This document shows, piece after piece, positions 1 through 6,018 of a stretch of DNA of 21,994 bases. Source of the DNA: DATKYV01 sp035528275. GTDB lineage: Bacteria; Acidobacteriota; Terriglobia; UBA7540. Where the stretch lies: the NCBI GenBank assembly GCA_035528275.1, contig DATKYV010000185.1:1-21994 (forward strand), written 5' to 3'. The first letter of the stretch is position 1; each line of letters opens with the position of its first letter. Position numbers and translations under genes: made by a program. The notes below the pieces were generated by a model, which made no database searches, was not told the origin of the DNA, and was given only the letters and a program-made list of their open reading frames with translations.

Positions 1-1
1 C

Positions 2-802
2 GTAGGTTCGAGCGCCGTCGCCCGCCAGGTCTACGCTCGCGCCGCCGCCCGCGGCAAGCGCGTGCAGTGCCAGGGAGGGGCCAAGAACCATGCGCTCGTC
101 CTGCCCGACGCGGATTTCGACTCGGCAACAAAGATCATCACCGACAGTGCCTTCGGCTGTGCGGGTCAGCGCTGCCTGGCAGTTTCCGTGGCGGTTACGG
201 TGGGCGAAGCACACAAGCAGTTTCGTGAAAGGATTGAAGCCAGCGCCAGGTCCATCAAAGTCGGGTACGGGCTTGACGAAGGGGTCGAGATGGGGCCGGT
301 CATCACAAGCCAGAGCAAGGCTCGCGTGGAAGCGCTGATCGACCAGGGTGGGCGCGAGGGGGCCACGGTTCTGGTGGATGGCCGCCGTGCCAGGATTCCA
401 AGCTACGAGAAAGGTAATTTCATCAAGCCCACCATCCTCGAGAATGTGCCCGCGGCGAGCGCGCTCTCGAACACCGAGATCTTCGGCCCGGTCCTGAGTC
501 TCGTTCACGCCCCGACGGTTGAAGATGCCGTGGAAATGCTGGCTCGAAACTCCTACGGCAACGCGGCTTCGATTTTCACCACCAGCGGCGCGGCAGCGCG
601 CAAGTTCCGCTACGAGGCCCCGGCCGGAAACATCGGGGTCAACGTCGGCGTGGCGGCGCCAATGGCCTTCTTCCCCTTCAGCGGCTGGAAGGACAGCTTT
701 TTCGGCGCGCTGCACGGCCAGGGGCGGGACGCCGTGGAGTTCTACACAGAAAAGAAAGTCGTCATCGAACGCTGGCCCAAGGAGTGCTCGCGGAGATTCT
801 GA
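2..802 (+). CDS. mmsA: Methylmalonate-semialdehyde dehydrogenase (CoA-acylating), C-terminal part
   Basis: The 5' end lies outside the window; the frame is open from base 2 to the stop at 800-802. The enzyme oxidises methylmalonate or malonate semialdehyde to an acyl-CoA with NAD+ in valine, thymine or inositol breakdown in the cytoplasm. The visible part starts in the NAD-binding fold (GSSAVARQVYARAAARGKRV), passes the family signature GGAKNHALVLPDADFD, and has the nucleophile in GCAGQRCLA (Cys codon 173-175). It continues with EIFGPVLS and ends with the family's PFSGWKDSFFGALHGQG and FYTEKKVV. The short tail after VIERW is normal, so the 3' end is intact. A 47-bp gap precedes the AhpD-like gene on the same strand, so they may be co-transcribed. 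General aldehyde dehydrogenases lack the GGAKNH and SFFG signatures, which favours the MmsA/IolA group. Confidence 0.93.
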   Translation, partial: VGSSAVARQVYARAAARGKRVQCQGGAKNHALVLPDADFDSATKIITDSAFGCAGQRCLAVSVAVTVGEAHKQFRERIEASARSIKVGYGLDEGVEMGPVITSQSKARVEALIDQGGREGATVLVDGRRARIPSYEKGNFIKPTILENVPAASALSNTEIFGPVLSLVHAPTVEDAVEMLARNSYGNAASIFTTSGAAARKFRYEAPAGNIGVNVGVAAPMAFFPFSGWKDSFFGALHGQGRDAVEFYTEKKVVIERWPKECSRRF

Positions 803-849
803 CCTGCTTCGCGATCACACCCGCAGGGCCGGGCAATGAGGGGAAAGCC

Positions 850-1416
850 ATGGTGTGGATCAAAGTGATTGAACCGGCGGACGCGACGGGAGAACTCAAG
901 CTCGAATACGATAAGGCCGTGCGTCGCGCCGGGAAGGTGTTCAACATCCTCAAGGTGCAGAGCCTGAACCCCAAGACTCTGAACGCCTCGATTCAACTTT
1001 ATCTCGCCACAATGTACGGCCCCTCGGGCCTCACTCGGGCGGAGCGCGAAATGCTCGGCACTGTAGTCTCCTGGGCCAATCACTGTTTTTATTGAATCGA
1101 AGCCCACGGGGAGGATCTCCGTGCTGAATCCGGCGATGCCAAGCTGGCCGAACACATCAAGCACAACTACCGGCGAGCGGGGCTCCCGCCGCGGCAGAAG
1201 GCGCTCTGCAAATTCGCCGAGCTGTTGACGCGCACGCCGTCCGCCGTCCGGCCCCAGGACCTCGACACGTTGCGCAAGCACGGGCTGAGCGACCGCGACA
1301 TTCTGGACGCGGTCGAAGTCATCTCCTACTTTAATTACATCAACCGCGTCGCCGACGGCCTGGGCATCGACCCCGAACCCGAGATGCGGGAGGCCCTCGA
1401 GCGCTGGGAGAAGTAG
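850..1416 (+). CDS. AhpD-like (carboxymuconolactone decarboxylase family) peroxidase-related protein, probable selenoprotein read through TGA
   Basis: Start ATG 850 follows a GAGGGG Shine-Dalgarno run. The frame meets one TGA at 1093-1095 and then continues without a stop to TAG at 1414-1416, giving 188 residues. The TGA is codon 82, in HCFY-U-IEAH, exactly where the family has the second Cys of the AhpD signature C-x-x-C-x-x-x-H (here C79, U82, H86). Both halves match one family: N-terminal WIKVIEPADATGEL, KVFNILKVQSLNP and GPSGLTRAERE; C-terminal QKALCKFAELLTRTP and VISYFNYINRVADGLGI. AhpD-type proteins reduce peroxides or act as thiol-disulfide oxidoreductases in the cytoplasm, and AhpD-like selenoproteins have been reported in bacterial selenoproteome surveys. 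A SECIS-like hairpin lies at 1105-1123. The alternative is a gene broken by a Cys-to-stop mutation, but no other damage is visible. No selenium genes (selA, selB, selC, selD) are in the window. Confidence 0.82.
1105..1123 (+). promoter_or_regulatory. SECIS-like hairpin after the in-frame TGA
   Basis: CACGG at 1105-1109 pairs with CCGTG at 1119-1123. A further G-U and G-C pair (1110/1118 and 1111/1117) leave the apical loop AGGAT at 1112-1116. The loop begins 16 nt after the TGA and has a G in its first two bases. As I recall the bacterial SECIS consensus, this fits its spacing and loop rules. Folding was done by eye only, and short GC-rich stems are common in such DNA. Confidence 0.5.
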
Positions 1417-1495
1417 ATTCGCTCCCGCGTCCACTCATCGAAGTGTCGCCAACCGTTCCACGAGCATGTTAAATTGAGGGCGGAAACCCTGCACC

Positions 1496-2752
1496 ATGGC
1501 AATGCCGAAACGCCGCACACTGGCCTGGATTGACTTTCTCCTGGTGGTCTTCCTCGGCGGCCTAGCCGTCTTGCCGCCGCTTTTTGAAATCCACAAACAG
1601 CTTACCCTGCTCGCCATCGGCGTATACCAACTGCTTGAACACGCGCTGATGGAGGTTGTGGGGTCGCGCGGGCGTTACTACACCGTGCTCATCAAGATCT
1701 CGCTGGCTTCCCTGCTGCTCGAACACACGGGGGGAATTTCCAGCAGCTACTACCTCATCTACTATCTCCCCGTTGTCTCCGCCGCGATGTTTTTCGGCAC
1801 CTGGGGATCGCTGGGTTGGACGGCTCTTTCCTCGGCAGCCTATTGTTCTTTCCTGATTCCGGCCCTCCAGGTTTATCAGTTGACGCCCGAGGGCGCGACG
1901 GAACTCGCGATTCGGAACCTTTTTTTCTTTTTGGCGGCCGTCGTCGTAAACCGGTTCGTCACCGATAACCGCCGCCAAGCCGAGAGGTACCGAACGCTGG
2001 CCGAAGCCCTCGCCGAGACCAACCGGCAGCTCGAGCGGATACAGGAGGAAGCGCGACGCTCCGAGCGCCTGGCGGCTCTGGGGCAACTCTCCGCGGGGCT
2101 CGCGCACGAAATCCGCAATCCCCTGGGAGTCATCAAAGGCTCCGCCGAGATGCTCAACAAGAAACTTCGGGAGACCGACGCGGTCACCAGCGAACTGGCG
2201 GGTTACATTTCCAGCGAGGTGAACCGGCTGAACGTCCTCGTCACCCGCTTTCTGGATTTCGCCCGGCCTCTGGAGCTCAATCGCCAACCGCAGGAAATTC
2301 CGCCGCTGGTTGACCGGGCCCTGAAAAGCGTGCGCGACCGCTGGCCCGATTCTCCCGTAGAGGTCGAGCGGCAGTACTCGCCGGACCTTCCCGTGGTGCC
2401 GGTCGACGCTGACTTCTGCGAGCAGGTCTTCACCAATCTGGTTCTCAACAGCTACGAGGCGATGGAACCCGGGGGAGGGAAACTCGTGGTCTCGGTCTAT
2501 CCGGCGGATTCCGACGGCCGGCACGGCGTCCAGCTCGATTTCGAGGACAGCGGCCCGGGCATCCCGGAGGAAGTGCGCGGGCAGATCTTCAATCCCTTCT
2601 TCACGACCAAGAAAAGTGGCGTGGGCTTGGGCCTTTCGGTTGTGTCAAAAATTGTGGACGACCATCGTGGCTGGATTCGCGCTCTAAGTGGGCCGGGCAA
2701 GGGGGCGTGTTTTCGGGTATTCTTGCCGGTGGAGCTGGAAATTAGAAACTAG
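1496..2752 (+). CDS. Membrane sensor histidine kinase, NtrB/AtoS/ZraS type
   Basis: 418 residues. It autophosphorylates on His and presumably passes the phosphate to the NtrC-type regulator encoded at 3351. Residues about 10-153 form a membrane sensor of roughly five or six hydrophobic segments, with no PAS domain obvious. A short coiled linker (160-190) leads to the H-box LAHEIRNPLG with H204. The N-box TNLVLNSYEAM lies near 313-323, the G1 box DSGPGIP at 351-357, the F-box NPFFTTKK at 366-373 and the G2 box GVGLGL at 375-380. All catalytic boxes are present. No clear Shine-Dalgarno precedes ATG 1496, and Met3 is an alternative start. The last codons (ELEIRN-stop) lie inside a seven-base repeat array, so the natural C-terminus may have been altered. 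The signal sensed is unknown. Confidence 0.92.
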   Translation: MAMPKRRTLAWIDFLLVVFLGGLAVLPPLFEIHKQLTLLAIGVYQLLEHALMEVVGSRGRYYTVLIKISLASLLLEHTGGISSSYYLIYYLPVVSAAMFFGTWGSLGWTALSSAAYCSFLIPALQVYQLTPEGATELAIRNLFFFLAAVVVNRFVTDNRRQAERYRTLAEALAETNRQLERIQEEARRSERLAALGQLSAGLAHEIRNPLGVIKGSAEMLNKKLRETDAVTSELAGYISSEVNRLNVLVTRFLDFARPLELNRQPQEIPPLVDRALKSVRDRWPDSPVEVERQYSPDLPVVPVDADFCEQVFTNLVLNSYEAMEPGGGKLVVSVYPADSDGRHGVQLDFEDSGPGIPEEVRGQIFNPFFTTKKSGVGLGLSVVSKIVDDHRGWIRALSGPGKGACFRVFLPVELEIRN

Positions 2753-2769
2753 AAATTGGAAACTGGCAA
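2738..2769 (+). repeat. Seven-base-period repeat array, left inverted copy
   Basis: Four contiguous heptamers of the form GAAAYTR (GAAATTA, GAAACTA, GAAATTG, GAAACTG) followed by GCAA. The stop codon of the kinase gene is inside it. The reverse complement of 3267-3305 starts with the same heptamer and ends with the same GAAACTGGCAA, with one extra heptamer. Confidence 0.85.
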
Positions 2770-2802
2770 GGGAACCTACAGGCCAGGAGGACAGCGCGTC
2801 CA

Positions 2803-2830
2803 GAAACTAGGAACAGGAAACCTGGAAATG
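2803..2830 (+). repeat. Second short heptamer array inside the element
   Basis: Four more units in 7-base register (GAAACTA, GGAACAG, GAAACCT, GGAAATG). They are more degenerate than the outer array and lie between it and the four-helix-bundle pseudogene. Confidence 0.6.
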
Positions 2831-2866
2831 CGCCATCGGTCAGCGGAGTGTTTTGAGGTTATCGCA

Positions 2867-3253
2867 ATGAGGACTGCCCCAATCAAGGACTTCAAAGACT
2901 TGGACGTGTGGAAAGCAGCTCGTGAATTCCGGCACGAGATGTACAATTTGGCGAAGGGTCTGCCGGAAATCGAGAGATTTGGCCTGGGGAACCAGATACG
3001 GCGCGCCGCCTCATCCGTGACGGCTAATATTGCCGAAGGTTTCGGCCGATTCGGGTAGCAGGAAAATGCGCAAATGTGCCGGCAAGCCCGTGGGTCCTGG
3101 TACGAGTTGAGGGATCATCTCACTGCCTGCGTGGACGAGGGATACATCGCTGCCGCAGAGGGTAAGAGGCTCGACACCCTGGCGCAAACCGTGGCGCGGC
3201 TGCTAAATGGCTATCTTCGCTCAACACTCGCATTGAAACAGCAAATTACCTGA
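2867..3253 (+). pseudogene. Four-helix-bundle protein (S23 / 23S rRNA intervening-sequence protein family), interrupted by an amber codon
   Basis: ATG 2867 opens MRTAPIKDFKDLDVWKAARE, the typical start of the TIGR02436/S23 family. It continues with LPEIERFGLGNQIRRAASSV and the hallmark ANIAEGFGRFG. A TAG at 3056-3058 then falls where the family usually has an aromatic residue (TAT or TAC to TAG). The same frame goes on with family-like QARGSWYELRDHLTACVDEGYI and ends at TGA 3251-3253, so the intact gene would encode 128 residues, the usual length. The first part alone is 63 residues. Members are found in intervening sequences of 23S rRNA and as free-standing genes; their function is not settled. 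It sits between the kinase and regulator genes and is flanked by inverted heptamer arrays. Amber readthrough cannot be excluded, but nothing visible supports it. Confidence 0.75.
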
Positions 3254-3266
3254 GGCCTGTACGCAA

Positions 3267-3334
3267 TTGCCAGTTTCGAGTTTCCAGTTTCCATTTTCTA
3301 ATTTCAAGTTTCCATCTCTCGATTCCAGTCTCCA
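3267..3334 (-). repeat. Seven-base-period repeat array, right inverted copy
   Basis: On the + strand this reads as heptamers NNTTTCN from 3272 (AGTTTCG, AGTTTCC, AGTTTCC, ATTTTCT, AATTTCA, AGTTTCC), then three degenerate units to 3334. The inner end TTGCCAGTTTC is the exact complement of the inner end of the left array. It directly precedes the response-regulator gene, so it lies in the 5' leader of that gene or in the intercistronic spacer. Confidence 0.85.
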
Positions 3335-3350
3335 AGGATTGAAGGCACCA

Positions 3351-4742
3351 ATGGCCAACATTCTCGTTGTGGAAGACGAAGCCAAGATGCGGCGGCTGCT
3401 GGAACTCAATCTGTCGGAAGACGGGCACACCGTCCACACCGCCGCCGACGCCGAGACGGGGATGAAGATCCTGCGGAAGGAGCGAGTCGACCTCGTCATC
3501 ACCGACCTGAGACTCCCGGGCAAGGACGGGTTGGAATTCCTTCAGGCGGTGAAGAGCACTAACTCCACGCTGCCGGTGATCGTGATGACGGCCTACGGGA
3601 CCGTCGAGACCGCGGTCGAGGCGATGAAGGCGGGGGCCAGTGATTATGTCCTGAAGCCGTTCTCGCTCGAAGAGATGAAGCTCATCGTCGGGAAGGAGCT
3701 CGGCGTCCGCCGGCTGATGGAGGAGAACCGCTCGCTGCGCGAAGCGCTGGGCCACCGTTACGAGTTCAGGAACATCGTAGCGCGCAGCGCCGGCATGCAG
3801 GAGGTACTGGCCATGGTGGAGCGAGTGGCGGCAACGAACTCCACGGTGCTTCTGGGCGGCGCGAGCGGCGTGGGCAAGGACATGGTGGCCCGCGCCATCC
3901 ACGAACATTCGCAGCGCAGCTCGGGACCATTCATCAAGATCAACTGCACCGCCATCCCCGAGAACCTGCTGGAAAGCGAGCTCTTCGGCTACGAAAAGGG
4001 GGCGTTCACGGGCGCCATCAACTCCAAGCCGGGGAAATTCGAGCTCGCCGACAAGGGAACGATCTTCCTCGACGAAATCGGCGACGTGCCGGGAAGCACT
4101 CAGGTGAAGCTCCTGCGTGTGCTCCAGGACCGAGAGTTCGAGCGACTGGGCGGGACAAAAACCATCAAGGTGGATGTGCGCGTTGTCGCGGCCACCAACC
4201 AGGACCTTCGCGCCGCGCTCGAAGAGGGCACCTTTCGCGAAGACCTCTACTACCGCCTCAACGTCGTGCCCATCAATATTCCCCCGCTGCGCGACCGCCG
4301 GGAGGATATCCCTTATCTCGTCGACCACTTCATCGCCCGGTTCGGCAGCGAATCGGCCAAGCCCATCAAGGGCATCACGCCCGATGCGCAGAAGAAGCTG
4401 ATGGATTTTCACTGGCCGGGCAACGTGCGAGAGCTCGAGAACATTATCGAGCGCGCTGTGGCGCTTTCGGTCGGCGAGACGATCGACGTTGACGACATTC
4501 GTCTCGATCTTTCTCCTGCCAAGCCGGCGTACGGCCTGGGGGCAGCAACACGCGGGGAAGATGCCAGCCCGTTTCCGCCCAACGGCATGACGCTCGAGCA
4601 GTTCGAGGACGAGATCATCAAGGAGGCCCTACGCCGCACCAACGGCAACAAGAGCCAGGCCGCGCGCCTGCTCGGCATCTCCCGCAATGCGCTGCGCTAC
4701 CGATTGTCCAAGATGGGTGTCCCTGACGAAAACGAATCGTAG
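3351..4742 (+). CDS. NtrC-family sigma-54-dependent response regulator
   Basis: 463 residues from ATG 3351 (MANILVVEDEAKMRRLL). It binds DNA and drives open-complex formation by sigma-54 RNA polymerase after phosphorylation. The receiver domain (1-120) has acidic residues in VVEDE, phospho-acceptor D52 (LVITDLRLPG), T80 and K102 (LKPF). The AAA+ domain has Walker A GGASGVGKD (169-177), the sigma-54 contact loop GAFTGA (217-222), Walker B GTIFLDEIG (236-244) and RLNVVPI/PPLRDRREDI. The Fis-type helix-turn-helix is near 432-457 (KSQAARLLGISRNALRYRL). Its partner is most likely the kinase at 1496-2752, with the broken four-helix-bundle gene between them. An in-frame upstream extension to 3267 runs through repeat DNA and is rejected. 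The 3' end of this gene is repeated twice downstream, around toxin-antitoxin genes. Confidence 0.95.
   Translation: MANILVVEDEAKMRRLLELNLSEDGHTVHTAADAETGMKILRKERVDLVITDLRLPGKDGLEFLQAVKSTNSTLPVIVMTAYGTVETAVEAMKAGASDYVLKPFSLEEMKLIVGKELGVRRLMEENRSLREALGHRYEFRNIVARSAGMQEVLAMVERVAATNSTVLLGGASGVGKDMVARAIHEHSQRSSGPFIKINCTAIPENLLESELFGYEKGAFTGAINSKPGKFELADKGTIFLDEIGDVPGSTQVKLLRVLQDREFERLGGTKTIKVDVRVVAATNQDLRAALEEGTFREDLYYRLNVVPINIPPLRDRREDIPYLVDHFIARFGSESAKPIKGITPDAQKKLMDFHWPGNVRELENIIERAVALSVGETIDVDDIRLDLSPAKPAYGLGAATRGEDASPFPPNGMTLEQFEDEIIKEALRRTNGNKSQAARLLGISRNALRYRLSKMGVPDENES
4641..4742 (+). repeat. Copy 1 of the regulator 3' end (resident, within the gene)
   Basis: Encodes the HTH and tail NGNKSQAARLLGISRNALRY through GVPDENES-stop. 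The block 4665-4696 (32 nt) is identical to 5327-5358 and differs by one base from 6043-6074. To the left of this block, copies 1 and 3 stay identical from 4641. To the right, the copies diverge, mostly at silent sites. Confidence 0.9.
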
Positions 4743-4761
4743 GGGCGCATGGCATGCGCCC
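4743..4761 (+). other. GC-rich palindrome directly after the regulator stop codon
   Basis: GGGCGC (4743-4748) pairs with GCGCCC (4756-4761), and the loop bases ATGGCAT can partly pair as well. It starts right after the TAG. There is no T-run behind it, so it is a weak terminator candidate or a palindromic intergenic repeat. Confidence 0.4.
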
Positions 4762-4820
4762 GTCGTTGGTGGGCGCCACCTGGGGCCACATGACAGAACA
4801 CTGCCTGTACCCGCGCGGGC

Positions 4821-4849
4821 TTGCCAAAGTGCAGAATCTCGGGCAGTAT
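4821..4849 (+). promoter_or_regulatory. Possible sigma-70 promoter of the first HicBA pair
   Basis: TTGCCA at 4821-4826 (five of six to the -35 consensus) is 17 bp before CAGTAT at 4844-4849 (three of six to the -10 consensus). It lies about 20 bp upstream of the HicB start at 4869. The -10 is weak, so this is tentative. Confidence 0.25.
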
Positions 4850-4868
4850 TAAGCGGAAGAGGAAGCTT

Positions 4869-5084
4869 ATGATCTTCCATGTGACGCTGGAGCAGGCGGA
4901 GGACGGCTGGATTGTCGCCGAGTGCCCCGCTCTGCCGGGATGTGTCTCACAAGGCAAGGACAAGGCGGAGGCCCTGGAGAACATCAAGGAAGCGATCAAG
5001 GCGTGGTTGTGGGCTGAAGATCAGAAGGCCGCCTCCGCACTCCCCAAGAAGCCCGGACAACAAGAAATCGTGGTGGCTTTGTAG
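4869..5084 (+). CDS. hicB: HicB-family antitoxin (first pair)
   Basis: 71 residues from ATG 4869, chosen because a GGAAGAGGAAG ribosome-binding stretch lies just upstream and the HicB fold begins at once (MIFHVTLEQAEDGWIVAECP). The partial RNase-H-like HicB motif ALPGCVSQGKDKAEALENIKEAI is clear and is followed by a short charged tail. There is no C-terminal DNA-binding domain, so it is the short HicB type. It would bind and neutralise the HicA encoded 4 bp downstream; the order antitoxin-toxin is common in this family. The pair sits between copies 1 and 2 of the regulator 3' end. Confidence 0.85.
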   Translation: MIFHVTLEQAEDGWIVAECPALPGCVSQGKDKAEALENIKEAIKAWLWAEDQKAASALPKKPGQQEIVVAL

Positions 5085-5088
5085 CCGG

Positions 5089-5310
5089 ATGGGCAGACTC
5101 GCCAACATTTCCGGGGGGGAAGCAGCCAAGGCCTTTCAGAAAGCCGGCTGGCAGCCTCTGGGACAGGTCGGAAGTTACTTGGTGATGGCAAAGCCCGGCG
5201 TTCGAACCAACCTTTCCATCCCTCAACATCGAGAACTTTCCGTGGGAACATTGCGCGCCCTCATCCGCGCCGCCGGCATGACCGGGGACGAGTTCCTGAG
5301 CCTTCTGTAA
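5089..5310 (+). CDS. hicA: HicA-family toxin, catalytic His replaced by Tyr (first pair)
   Basis: 73 residues, with ATG 5089 four bases after the HicB stop and no strong ribosome-binding site, so probably translated by coupling. HicA proteins are small double-stranded-RNA-binding-like mRNA endonucleases. The family pattern is present: SGGEAAKAFQKAGW, then VGSYLVM, LSIPQHRELSVGTLRALIRAAGMTGDEF. The family's GSH, which carries the catalytic His, reads GSY here (Y30, codon TAC where CAC would give His). The toxin may therefore be inactive or act only as a binding partner. The rest of the fold looks intact. Assignment to HicA is good; activity is doubtful. Confidence 0.8.
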   Translation: MGRLANISGGEAAKAFQKAGWQPLGQVGSYLVMAKPGVRTNLSIPQHRELSVGTLRALIRAAGMTGDEFLSLL

Positions 5311-5326
5311 ATCAGCCCCGCCAGCC

Positions 5327-5404
5327 CGCCTGCTCGGCATCTCCCGCAATGCGCTGCGTTACCGGCTGTCTAAGATGGGCGTGCCCGACGAGCCGGAGAA
5401 TTAG
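5327..5404 (+). repeat. Copy 2 of the regulator 3' end, after the first HicBA pair
   Basis: Encodes RLLGISRNALRYRLSKMGVP then DEPEN-stop in an open frame, matching the last 25 residues of the regulator. The first 32 nt are identical to copy 1. In the 22 codons from Arg to the shared DE, eight codons differ from copy 1 and all eight changes are silent. A shortened remnant of the preceding codons (GCCAGC) lies just upstream. Confidence 0.9.
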
Positions 5405-5437
5405 GGCCGCCGGCTTATGGGTAGCCGAAAGAAGAAA

Positions 5438-5446
5438 TGCTATACT
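5438..5446 (+). promoter_or_regulatory. Extended -10 promoter of the second HicBA pair
   Basis: TGCTATACT is a good extended -10 (TGnTATAAT-like). It lies 21 bp before the GTG start at 5468 with the ribosome-binding site between, implying a leader of about 15 nt. No good -35 is seen, as is usual for extended -10 promoters. Confidence 0.5.
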
Positions 5447-5467
5447 CGCGTGGCAGGAGGAATCGCC

Positions 5468-5719
5468 GTGGCCGACGTAAACCGAATGCCAAGTCAGTAT
5501 AATTACACGGTCATTTTTCAGCGGATGCCTGAAGGCGGGTACAACGTTTTGGTCCCCGCCATCCCTGAAATCTGCACGTTTGGTGAAAACCTTGACGAGG
5601 CTCGGCGCATGGCCGAGGATGCCATTCGCTGCTATCTGGAGAGCGCAGTTAAGACCGGAGAACCCATCCCGCCGGATGTAAAACCTGCTCTGGAACAGGT
5701 TGCCGTAACGCTGCCCTGA
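5468..5719 (+). CDS. hicB: HicB-family antitoxin (second pair)
   Basis: 83 residues. GTG 5468 is chosen as start because a perfect AGGAGG (5455-5460) lies 7 bases before it; ATG 5486 is the alternative. The HicB fold is visible: YNYTVIFQRMPEGGYNVLVP, AIPEICTFGENLDEARRMAE, DAIRCYLESAVKTGEPIPPD. There is no C-terminal DNA-binding domain. It is only distantly similar to the HicB at 4869, so the two pairs are not recent duplicates. It should neutralise the HicA at 5735, 15 bp downstream. The pair has its own extended -10 promoter and lies between copies 2 and 3 of the regulator 3' end. Confidence 0.85.
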   Translation: MADVNRMPSQYNYTVIFQRMPEGGYNVLVPAIPEICTFGENLDEARRMAEDAIRCYLESAVKTGEPIPPDVKPALEQVAVTLP

Positions 5720-5734
5720 ACGTCCTTCTCTCGA

Positions 5735-5965
5735 ATGAGTGACAAGCTGCCAGTTCTGAAAGCCAGGGAGGTCCTGCGAGCCCTGCTTCGAGCCGGATTC
5801 TACATTCACCATCAGACTGGCAGCCACGCCCGGCTGCTTCACCCCACACGCCATGAGCTCCGTGTCACAGTCCCAATCCACTCGAAGGAAATCCCACCTC
5901 CACTGCTCAAGCGAATCCTGCGCCAAGCCTCCTTAAGTGACGAGGAATTCCTGCGATTGATCTAG
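5735..5965 (+). CDS. hicA: HicA-family mRNA interferase toxin (second pair)
   Basis: 76 residues from ATG 5735. Typical HicA layout: LPVLKAREVLRALLRAGFYI, then QTGSHARLLHP with the catalytic His (H31), then RVTVPIHSKEIPPPLLKRIL and a C-terminal RQASLSDEEFLRLI. Unlike the first pair, the GSH motif is intact, so this is likely an active mRNA endonuclease held in check by the preceding HicB. It overlaps no other gene. Its stop is 53 bp before copy 3 of the regulator 3' end. Confidence 0.87.
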   Translation: MSDKLPVLKAREVLRALLRAGFYIHHQTGSHARLLHPTRHELRVTVPIHSKEIPPPLLKRILRQASLSDEEFLRLI

Positions 5966-6018
5966 CGTGCTGATGAGCACTCGATCGCTGTCATAATCCT
6001 CGCCGCGTGTGGCGTGGT

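Noticed and set aside
1225..1416. Separate small gene for the C-terminal half of the AhpD-like protein
   Set aside because: It is in the same frame as the part before the TGA and continues the same family alignment, with no ribosome-binding site of its own.
3056..3058. Pyrrolysine reading of the TAG in the four-helix-bundle gene
   Set aside because: No pyl genes or methylamine methyltransferases are in view, and the position has no catalytic meaning in this family.
2738..3334. CRISPR array
   Set aside because: The repeats are 7-mers without spacers and are degenerate; no cas genes are present even though a Cas4-like nuclease lies 4 kb away.
3267..3350. N-terminal extension of the response regulator (in-frame start at 3267)
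   Set aside because: The added residues are encoded by heptamer repeats; the family start MANILVVEDE is at 3351.
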